Of a stretch of 64,000 nt of DNA, positions 58,110 to 64,000 are shown in pieces. Below the pieces are notes generated by a model. The model was not told where the DNA came from and ran no database searches. It worked only from the letters and a program-made list of their open reading frames with translations. The first letter of the stretch is position 1. Each line of letters starts with the position of its first letter. Location: NCBI RefSeq assembly GCF_011620665.1, contig NZ_WOYQ01000069.1:1-64000 (forward strand), written 5' to 3'. This DNA is from Microbacterium sp. (lineage in GTDB: Bacteria > Actinomycetota > Actinomycetes > Actinomycetales > Microbacteriaceae). Made by a program: the position numbers and the translations under genes.

Positions 58110-58126
58110 CTCGACTCAAGTCAGGC
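58104..58126. terminator. Bidirectional terminator between pdtaR-like gene and thioesterase
   Basis: GCCTGACT (58104-58111) pairs with AGTCAGGC (58119-58126) around seven bases. The left arm contains the end of the pdtaR-like gene and the right arm the end of the thioesterase gene. On the minus strand it is followed by TTTCTTCG, so it is a good terminator for the thioesterase gene. Confidence 0.7.
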
Positions 58127-58561
58127 CGTGGACGGATCCTTGATCATGTTCGTGATGCGGATCGTAGAGCAGCGGCGGCCCTGATCGTCCGAGACGACGA
58201 TCTCGTGGACCGTGATGCTGCGCCCCAGGTGCACCGGAATGCAGACACCGGTGACGACGCCGCTCTTGGCCGATCGCGTGTGCGTGGCGTTGATGTCCAC
58301 GCCGACGGCGAGGCGTCCGGGACCCGCGTGCAGGTTCGCCGCCATGGATCCGAGTGTTTCACCGAGCACGACGTATGCACCCCCGTGCATGAGCCCGACG
58401 TACTGTGTGTTGCCCTCCACGGGCATGGTGGCCACGGACCGCTCTACGGTGAACTCGGTGAACTCGATCCCCATCTTGTCGGCGAGGGCGCTCTTCCCGC
58501 GTTGCGCTACCCTCGGCGCACCGTTGTTCGCGGTCTCGGAGGAAGTGGACTCAGCGGTCAT
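58121..58561 (-). CDS. PaaI-family hotdog thioesterase
   Basis: 146 residues from the ATG at 58561; a frame start 15 codons earlier (58606) lacks homology. Hotdog fold with the active-site segment GLMHGGAYVVLGETLGS (His-Gly-Gly, then Glu seven residues later), THTRSAKSG and the strand GRSITVHEIVV. Members hydrolyse acyl-CoA thioesters; the substrate cannot be told from the sequence. GAGGA precedes the chosen ATG. It is encoded against its neighbours, between the pdtaR-like gene and polA. An entD/menI-like role is possible, but no menaquinone genes are near. Confidence 0.85.
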   Translation of the reverse strand: MTAESTSSETANNGAPRVAQRGKSALADKMGIEFTEFTVERSVATMPVEGNTQYVGLMHGGAYVVLGETLGSMAANLHAGPGRLAVGVDINATHTRSAKSGVVTGVCIPVHLGRSITVHEIVVSDDQGRRCSTIRITNMIKDPSTA

Positions 58562-58613
58562 CGGTCGTCCTCGGGCTTTCTGTGGAGGCAGTTTCGGTGT
58601 CGGCACCCGCGTC

Positions 58614-58619
58614 TAGAGT
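58614..58619 (+). promoter_or_regulatory. Leaderless -10 element (TAGAGT) for polA
   Basis: TAGAGT ends six bases before the GTG at 58626. The 64-base divergent gap must also hold the thioesterase promoter, for which I see no clear hexamer. Confidence 0.5.
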
Positions 58620-58625
58620 TGCAGG

Positions 58626-61265
58626 GTGACGGACCCCGGAAAGCCTACCCTCCTCGTCGTCGACGGACACTCGCTGGCGTACCGCGCCTTCTTCGCGCTT
58701 CCAGTCGACAACTTCACGACCAAAGAAGGCCAGCACACCAACGGGATCTACGGGTTCCTTTCGATGTTCGTCAACCTCCTCAAGGCCGAGAAGCCGACCC
58801 ACCTCGCGGTCGCCTTCGATACCTCGCGGCATTCCTTCCGCACCGACGTCTACACCGAGTACAAGGCGAACCGGGTCACGTCTCCGCCCGAGTTCACGGG
58901 CCAGATCCCGCTCCTCCAGGAGTGCCTGCAGGCGATGAACGTCACGGTTCTCACCAAAGAGGGTGTTGAAGCCGACGACATCCTCGCGACCCTCGCGGCC
59001 CAGGGCGCCGAGCAGGGCTTCGACGTATTGGTGTGCTCGGGCGACCGTGACACGATCCAGCTCGTCACAGATGACGTCACCCTTCTCTATCCGAGCGTAC
59101 AGGGGGTTTCTCAGCTCAAGCGTTACACGCCCGACACAGTCATCGAGAAGTACGGTCTGCCACCGGCCAACTATCCCGACATCGCCGCGCTGGTCGGCGA
59201 GACGAGCGACAATCTGCCCGGAGTTCCCAAAGTGGGGGAGAAGACCGCCGTCAAGTGGCTGACGCAGTGGGGCACGCTCGACGCGCTGATCGCGAATGCC
59301 GACAAGGTCCCCGGCGTCGTAGGGAACAATCTCCGCGACCATCTCGAGGACGTCCGTCGCAACCGATCGCTGAACGCGCTGCTGCGCGATGTCGAGTTGC
59401 CCGCCGGGCCGGCTGACCTCGCGATGCAGCCCATCGACACCCAGGCCGTGCGCGATGTGTTCGCTCGGCTCGAGTTCAAGACACTGCTTCCGCGAGTTCT
59501 CGACGCGATCGGGACCGGACCAGACGCAGCTGCTCCCTCAGGGCCGCCCACCGTCGATGCGCCGAGCCCGGTCGAGCTCGAGGGGCCCGCGCTGGGTGTA
59601 TGGGTCGCCGGCCATCCGGGCGAGATCGCGCTCACCGTGACCATCATCGGCGGACTGCCGGCGCGCATCGGCCTTGCCAGTGCAGACGCCGCCGCCGAAG
59701 TGGCCTGGTCGGAACCCATCGCGTCCGATTTGGCGGAGTGGCTCGCCGGCCCGGCGCCGAAAGTGCTGGCCGATGCGAAACCGCAGGTCAAGGCGCTCCG
59801 GCGCGGCGGGGTACGCCTCGGTGGATTGGTGTTCGATCCGGTGCTCGCCGGCTGGCTCCTGCGCCCGAGCTTCCCCGACAAGGGTCTGGCCGACCTCGTC
59901 GACCGATATCTGGACGAGAAGCTCCCCGAAGCCGATCCCACTCAGCTGGTCCCCGAGACCGAGGGAGCGACAGCGGGGCAGCTGTCCTGGTACACCCTGC
60001 GCGTTGCCGCCGCGATGCGGGCCGAGCTGCCGGCGACCCTCGCGACCGTGCTCACCGACATCGAACTGCCCACCCTCGACACCCTCGCCGACATGGAGCT
60101 GGCCGGAGTCGCCGTCTCGCACGTGAAGCTGTCGACGTTCTCCGTCGAACTCGGTGCACGATCGGAGCTGATCGCCCAGCAGGCCTTCGCCGAGATCGGG
60201 CGGGAGGTCAACCTCGGCTCGCCCAAGCAGCTCCAGGAGGTGCTCTTCGAGCAACTCGAACTGCCCAAGACACGCAAGACGAAGACCGGCTATTCCACGG
60301 ATGCCGCGGTCCTCGCCGACCTGCAGGAATCGCACCCGCATCCGTTCCTGAACCTGCTGCTCGAGCATCGCGAGGCGACCAAGCTTCGACAGATCATCGA
60401 GTCGCTCGACGCGGCAATAGGCAGCGACGCGCGAGTGCACACCACCTACGTGCAGACCGGCAGCCAGACCGGTCGACTGTCGAGCACCGATCCGAATCTG
60501 CAGAACATCCCCATCCGCAATGAGGAGTCTCACCGCATCCGTGCCGCCTTCGAGGTCGGCGCCGGCTTCGAAACCCTGCTGACGGCGGACTACTCGCAGA
60601 TCGAGATGCGCATCATGGCACACCTGTCGGCCGACCCCGGGCTCGTCGAAGCATTCCGGTCGGGTGAGGACCTTCACCGCTTCGTCGGTGCTCGTGTCTT
60701 CGGTGTCGATCCGGCCGATGTGACGCCGGCGATGCGCACGAAGGTCAAGGCCATGTCCTACGGGCTGGTCTACGGCCTGAGCGCATTCGGCCTGTCGAAG
60801 CAACTCCGCATCGACCAATCCGAGGCCAAGCTGCTCATGACGGAGTACTTCGCCCGTTTCGGCGCGGTGCGTGACTATCTGCGTTCGTCTGTCGAGCAAG
60901 CCCGCATCGACGGCTACACCGAGACGATCTTCGGTCGCCGCCGTCCGTTCCCCGATCTCGCCAGTCCCAACCGGGTTCTCCGCGAGAACGCCGAACGCGC
61001 GGCACTGAACGCGCCGATCCAGGGCAGCGCGGCCGACATCATGAAGATCGCGCTCTTCCGCATCCACGACGAGATGCGAGCGGAAGGCCTGGCCTCCCGC
61101 GTGCTCCTGCAGATCCATGATGAGCTCCTGGTGGAGGTGGCACCGGGGGAGTGGGACGAGGTCGAGCGCATCGTCCGCGATCGCATGGGCGACGCCGCCG
61201 AGCTGTCGGTTCCGCTGGATGTCCAGATCGGTCGGGGCCCGAACTGGGACGTCGCGGGGCACTGA
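58626..61265 (+). CDS. polA: DNA polymerase I
   Basis: Fills gaps and removes RNA primers. 879 residues: an intact 5'-3' exonuclease (LLVVDGHSLAYRAF, CSGDRDTIQL, VGETSDNLPGVPKVGEKTA), a degenerate 3'-5' exonuclease domain without the DxE metal motif, and a complete polymerase (DYSQIEMRIMAHLS, KAMSYGLVYG, TIFGRRRPFPDL, QIHDELLVEV). Loss of proofreading motifs is usual in actinobacterial Pol I. GTG start from the leaderless spacing. The 235 bases after the stop hold repeats and no gene. Confidence 0.97.
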   Translation: MTDPGKPTLLVVDGHSLAYRAFFALPVDNFTTKEGQHTNGIYGFLSMFVNLLKAEKPTHLAVAFDTSRHSFRTDVYTEYKANRVTSPPEFTGQIPLLQECLQAMNVTVLTKEGVEADDILATLAAQGAEQGFDVLVCSGDRDTIQLVTDDVTLLYPSVQGVSQLKRYTPDTVIEKYGLPPANYPDIAALVGETSDNLPGVPKVGEKTAVKWLTQWGTLDALIANADKVPGVVGNNLRDHLEDVRRNRSLNALLRDVELPAGPADLAMQPIDTQAVRDVFARLEFKTLLPRVLDAIGTGPDAAAPSGPPTVDAPSPVELEGPALGVWVAGHPGEIALTVTIIGGLPARIGLASADAAAEVAWSEPIASDLAEWLAGPAPKVLADAKPQVKALRRGGVRLGGLVFDPVLAGWLLRPSFPDKGLADLVDRYLDEKLPEADPTQLVPETEGATAGQLSWYTLRVAAAMRAELPATLATVLTDIELPTLDTLADMELAGVAVSHVKLSTFSVELGARSELIAQQAFAEIGREVNLGSPKQLQEVLFEQLELPKTRKTKTGYSTDAAVLADLQESHPHPFLNLLLEHREATKLRQIIESLDAAIGSDARVHTTYVQTGSQTGRLSSTDPNLQNIPIRNEESHRIRAAFEVGAGFETLLTADYSQIEMRIMAHLSADPGLVEAFRSGEDLHRFVGARVFGVDPADVTPAMRTKVKAMSYGLVYGLSAFGLSKQLRIDQSEAKLLMTEYFARFGAVRDYLRSSVEQARIDGYTETIFGRRRPFPDLASPNRVLRENAERAALNAPIQGSAADIMKIALFRIHDEMRAEGLASRVLLQIHDELLVEVAPGEWDEVERIVRDRMGDAAELSVPLDVQIGRGPNWDVAGH

Positions 61266-61268
61266 CCC

Positions 61269-61286
61269 CGCGGCGGCGCAGCCGCG
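61269..61286 (+). terminator. Weak hairpin after polA
   Basis: CGCGGC (61269-61274) pairs with GCCGCG (61281-61286) four bases past the polA stop. No T-run; could be a weak terminator. Confidence 0.35.
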
Positions 61287-61351
61287 TCGGCATCCGCCTG
61301 CATCGCACCCGACCGCGACCAGGTGTCACTCCCGCGCGCTCCCATTGCGCG

Positions 61352-61429
61352 CCGTGTCCCACCTTCGGCGCACCGTGTCCCACTTTCGGTCGCTTCCGTC
61401 CCGTGGAACCGGCCGAAAGTGGGACACGG
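61352..61429. repeat. 17-bp repeat in direct and inverted copies between polA and the DUF885 gene
   Basis: Copy 1, CCGTGTCCCACCTTCGG (61352-61368), and copy 2, CCGTGTCCCACTTTCGG (61373-61389), are direct repeats with a 21-bp period and one difference. Copy 3 (61413-61429) is the exact reverse complement of copy 2. Copies 2 and 3 can form a perfect 17-bp stem around 23 bases that contain a small TTCC/GGAA stem. There is no T-run. Not coding on either strand as far as I can see. Confidence 0.9.
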
Positions 61430-61487
61430 CCGGCGCAAGACCAGACGGTGACACCGCGCTTGCCCCGTGGCCGCGTCCGCACCGTCG

Positions 61488-61493
61488 TAGGCT
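61488..61493 (+). promoter_or_regulatory. Leaderless -10 element (TAGGCT) for the DUF885 gene
   Basis: TAGGCT ends seven bases before the ATG at 61501, 58 bases after the repeat region. Confidence 0.5.
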
Positions 61494-61500
61494 CGTGGGC

Positions 61501-63177
61501 ATGACACACGCACAGCGAACGCCGACACCGATCGATGCCATAGCCGAGGCCTGGGTCGACACCGTGGCCGAGTTCTCACCGGGGTTGGCGACCTACATCG
61601 GGCGCTTCGAGCACAACGACCGGCTCGACGATCTGTCGCCGGCCGGCGTCGAGCGGCGGCTCGACGCCGCGCGGGGGACGCTTGCGGACTTGCGGACCGC
61701 CGATCCGGTCGACCACGTCGACGTGGTGACGAAAGCGGATCTGTCGTCCGAGCTCGAGTTGGACATTGCGCTGCACGACGCGGGTTCGCACTTGCGAGAC
61801 GTGAACGTGATCGCTTCACCCCCGCAGGATCTGCGCAGTGTCTTCGATCTCATGCCGACGGAGACGCTGGATGACTGGTCGATCATCGCGACCCGCTTGA
61901 AAGCCGTTCCGGGCGCGCTGCACGGGTACATCGCGACACTCCGTGAAGGCATTGCGTCGGGGGTCGTGCCGGCGCGCCGACAGGTGACCGAGGTCGCCAT
62001 CCAGATCGCGCGCTACACCGCCGACAACGGCTTCTTCGCGTCGTTCGTCAGAGAAGCGTCGCCCGCGGACGGCCACCTGCCGGCCTCCCTCGCGCGTGAA
62101 CTGTCCGACAATGCCAACGCCGCGCGTGTCGCCTATGACCAGCTCGCCACGTTCTTCAGCTCGGAACTCGCTCCGATGGCGTCGGAGAAGGATGCCGTCG
62201 GCCGCGACCTGTATGCGCTGCACTCCCGACGCTTCCTGGGCGCAACCATCGATCTGGACGAGACCTATGAGTGGGGCATCGAGGAGCTGGGACGCATGGT
62301 CGCCGAGCAGGAATCCGTCGCCCACGAGATCCGGGCCGGCGCGAGCGTCGAAGAGGCCGTGGCCTTCCTCGAAGCAGATGACGGCCGCAAGCTTCACGGG
62401 ACCCACGCTCTCCGGGAGTGGATGCAGGCCACGAGTGATCGCGCAGTCGAAGAACTCGGCAAGACGCACTTCGACATCCCCGAGCCGATTCGCACTCTCG
62501 AGTGCATGATCGCGCCGACCAACGAGGGTGGCATCTACTACACCGGTCCGACCGACGACTTCTCGCGACCCGGACGCATGTGGTGGTCCGTTCCCGAGGG
62601 AGTCGACTCCTTCGACACGTGGCGCGAACTCACGACCGTCTATCATGAGGGCGTTCCCGGCCACCACCTGCAGATCGCGCAGGCCGTCTACAACCGTGCG
62701 GAGCTCAACTCGTGGCGGCGGCTGCTCGCCGGATCGAGCGGCCACGCGGAAGGGTGGGCGCTGTACGCCGAGCGCCTCATGGAACAGCTGGGATATCTCG
62801 ATGACCCCGCTGACCGCCTTGGGATGCTCGATGGCCAGCGCATGCGCGCCGCCCGTGTCGTGCTCGACATCGGCGTGCATCTTCAGAAACCGCGCCTCGA
62901 CGGCAGGGGCACGTGGGACGCGGACTATGCCCTGGCATTCATGCGTCGGAACGTCAATATGTCGGACGAGTTCATCCAATTCGAGGTCAATCGCTACCTC
63001 GGTTGGCCGGGCCAGGCGCCGTCCTACAAGGTCGGTCAGCGCATCTGGGAGCACATCCGCGACGAGGCCGCGGAGCGAGCGGGCGCCGACTTCGACATCA
63101 AGGATTTCCACAGGGCGGCGCTCGCAGTCGGGGGAGTCGGACTCGACACGCTGCGCATGGCTCTCGGACAATCCTGA
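61501..63177 (+). CDS. DUF885 family zinc metallopeptidase-like protein
   Basis: 558 residues, no signal peptide. The likely zinc motif is H382-E-G-V-P-G-H388-H, which is typical of DUF885 proteins and resembles the HExxH motif with an insertion; a later SSGHAEGWALYAERL block supplies another Glu and His. The long helical body (e.g. TYEWGIEELGRMVAEQ) fits the family, which is related to M32-like and other gluzincin peptidases. Substrate unknown. The ATG at 61501 fits the family N-terminus and the leaderless promoter; the frame is open upstream through the repeats without homology. Not in an operon. Confidence 0.88.
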   Translation: MTHAQRTPTPIDAIAEAWVDTVAEFSPGLATYIGRFEHNDRLDDLSPAGVERRLDAARGTLADLRTADPVDHVDVVTKADLSSELELDIALHDAGSHLRDVNVIASPPQDLRSVFDLMPTETLDDWSIIATRLKAVPGALHGYIATLREGIASGVVPARRQVTEVAIQIARYTADNGFFASFVREASPADGHLPASLARELSDNANAARVAYDQLATFFSSELAPMASEKDAVGRDLYALHSRRFLGATIDLDETYEWGIEELGRMVAEQESVAHEIRAGASVEEAVAFLEADDGRKLHGTHALREWMQATSDRAVEELGKTHFDIPEPIRTLECMIAPTNEGGIYYTGPTDDFSRPGRMWWSVPEGVDSFDTWRELTTVYHEGVPGHHLQIAQAVYNRAELNSWRRLLAGSSGHAEGWALYAERLMEQLGYLDDPADRLGMLDGQRMRAARVVLDIGVHLQKPRLDGRGTWDADYALAFMRRNVNMSDEFIQFEVNRYLGWPGQAPSYKVGQRIWEHIRDEAAERAGADFDIKDFHRAALAVGGVGLDTLRMALGQS

Positions 63178-63208
63178 CCCGAACGGAATACCATCACGAC
63201 ACCCCAGT

Positions 63209-63223
63209 TAGATTCATTTGAAT
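63209..63223 (+). promoter_or_regulatory. -10-like element overlapping a dyad, before the flavin oxidoreductase gene
   Basis: TAGATT (63209-63214) is a TAnnnT hexamer 23 bases before the ATG. It overlaps the dyad ATTCA-TT-TGAAT (63212-63223), in an unusually AT-rich patch. A repressor bound to the dyad would cover the promoter. The regulator is not identified. Confidence 0.45.
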
Positions 63224-63237
63224 AGAAAGAGCGATCG

Positions 63238-64000
63238 ATGACTTCTTCATTGCAGCTGGGACTGGACACGTTCGGCGACATCACGATCGACGAGGACGGT
63301 CACCGGGTCAGCGATGCCCGCGCCATCCGCGATACGGTCGAGCAAGCGGTTCTCGCCGACCACGTCGGGCTGCACTTCTTCGGTGTGGGGGAGCACCATC
63401 GTCCCGAGTTCGCGATTTCGAGCCCCGAGATCGTGCTCGCTGCCGCCGCGGCGCGCACGGAGCAGATTCGCCTCGGCACCGCAGTGACCGTACTCTCCAG
63501 CGACGATCCCGTTCGCGTCTACGAGCGTTTCGCCACTCTGGACGCTGTGTCTGCGGGGCGCGCGGAGGTCATCCTCGGGCGCGGGTCTTTCACCGAGTCA
63601 TTCCCCCTTTTCGGCTACGACCTCTCCGACTACGAGGTGCTGTTCGAGGAGAAGCTCGATCTCTTCTCACAGCTGCTGCTCGAAAAGCCCGTGACGTGGC
63701 AGGGCACCACCCGACCCGGGCTGCGAAGCGCCGACGTGTACCCGAAGACCGAGAACGGCATCACCGCGTGGGTCGGGGTCGGCGGATCCCCGGAGTCGGT
63801 CGTCCGCACCGCTCGCTACGGCTACGGCATGCTGCTCGCCATCATCGGCGGCGCTCCGGCGCGTTTTCGTGCGTATGTCGATCTGTTCCACCGGTCGGTT
63901 GAGGAGTTCGGCCGTGCGCGGCTGCCGGTGGGCACACATTCTCCCGGTCACATCGCCGAGACCGACGAACAGGCCTGGGAAGAGTTGTACCCCGCGCTGG
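63238..64000 (+). CDS. LLM-class (luciferase-like) flavin-dependent oxidoreductase (3'-truncated by window)
   Basis: At least 254 codons, open to the end of the window. Starts MTSSLQLGLDTFGD and shows the luciferase-like TIM barrel features: FFGVGEHHRPEF, an Ala-rich helix with RIRLGTAV-like EQIRLGTAVTVLSS, DPVRVYERFATLD, SAGRAEVILGRGSF and WVGVGGSPESVVRTARYGYG. These fit FMN- or F420-type group monooxygenase or reductase proteins of the family; the substrate is unknown. The ATG at 63238 has AAAGAG upstream. It is a monocistronic start after the DUF885 gene with its own promoter and a dyad that suggests repression. Confidence 0.88.
   Translation, partial: MTSSLQLGLDTFGDITIDEDGHRVSDARAIRDTVEQAVLADHVGLHFFGVGEHHRPEFAISSPEIVLAAAAARTEQIRLGTAVTVLSSDDPVRVYERFATLDAVSAGRAEVILGRGSFTESFPLFGYDLSDYEVLFEEKLDLFSQLLLEKPVTWQGTTRPGLRSADVYPKTENGITAWVGVGGSPESVVRTARYGYGMLLAIIGGAPARFRAYVDLFHRSVEEFGRARLPVGTHSPGHIAETDEQAWEELYPAL

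Noticed and set aside
61352..61429. CRISPR-like mini-array
   Set aside because: Direct copies 1 and 2 are separated by only four bases, not by spacers, the third copy is inverted, and there are no cas genes.

Overview
The window is high-GC bacterial DNA, about two thirds G+C by eye, with many GTG and some TTG starts. It carries only housekeeping genes in an order typical of actinobacterial chromosomes. The mIHF-type DNA-binding domain ahead of guanylate kinase, the HGxxPAAW protein, the Trp-operon membrane protein, a PriA without helicase motifs, a PdtaR-like ANTAR regulator and the gene order together point to Actinomycetota. Microbacteriaceae is most likely, probably Microbacterium or a close relative; the genus is inferred from overall resemblance, not proved. 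I see no prophage, insertion sequence, CRISPR array, integrase or toxin cassette. All gaps between genes are shorter than 300 bases.

Layout. 1-6263: end of ruvB, then yajC-secD-secF and relA. 6255-8772, minus strand: an AbiEi-like protein, a DUF349 coiled-coil protein and a small membrane protein. 8888-14728: rarA, rpsD, a small membrane protein, alaS and ruvX. 14728-21352: mltG, aroE-aroC-aroK-aroB-aroQ, efp and nusB. 21392-26348: a SWIM/SNF2 helicase and a metallo-beta-lactamase/Rieske fusion. 26463-36014: pyrR-pyrB-pyrC-(PH-like membrane protein)-carA-carB-pyrF, then gmk fused to mIHF. 36115-42630: rpoZ, metK, priA, fmt, rsmB and rpe. 42784-45041: hisE, hisG-hisF-hisI. 45038-48711: Trp-associated membrane protein, HGxxPAAW protein and trpC-trpB-trpA. 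48757-57314: lgt, gltB-gltD and pyk. 57372-64000: tRNA-Leu(CAA), pdtaR-like regulator, thioesterase (minus), polA, a DUF885 peptidase and the start of a luciferase-like flavin oxidoreductase.

How it works together. The genes supply pyrimidines (a complete pyrR-to-pyrF set without pyrD or pyrE), chorismate, parts of histidine and tryptophan synthesis, glutamate synthesis, protein export, stringent response and replication or repair. Most operon neighbours overlap by 1 to 8 bases, which suggests translational coupling. The pyr operon is preceded by an RNA element with a PyrR-binding signature that pairs with the pyrR ribosome-binding site. Nine genes show a -10-like TAnnnT hexamer only 6 or 7 bases before the start codon, the pattern of leaderless mRNAs.

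Points most worth a second look: the mIHF-guanylate kinase fusion; the beta-lactamase-fold/Rieske fusion; a 17-base repeat in direct and inverted copies between polA and the DUF885 gene; the leaderless promoter set; promoters built on the stop codon of the upstream gene; and the absence of trpE and coaBC from the places where actinobacterial gene order would put them. I did not find a convincing undescribed multi-gene system here.
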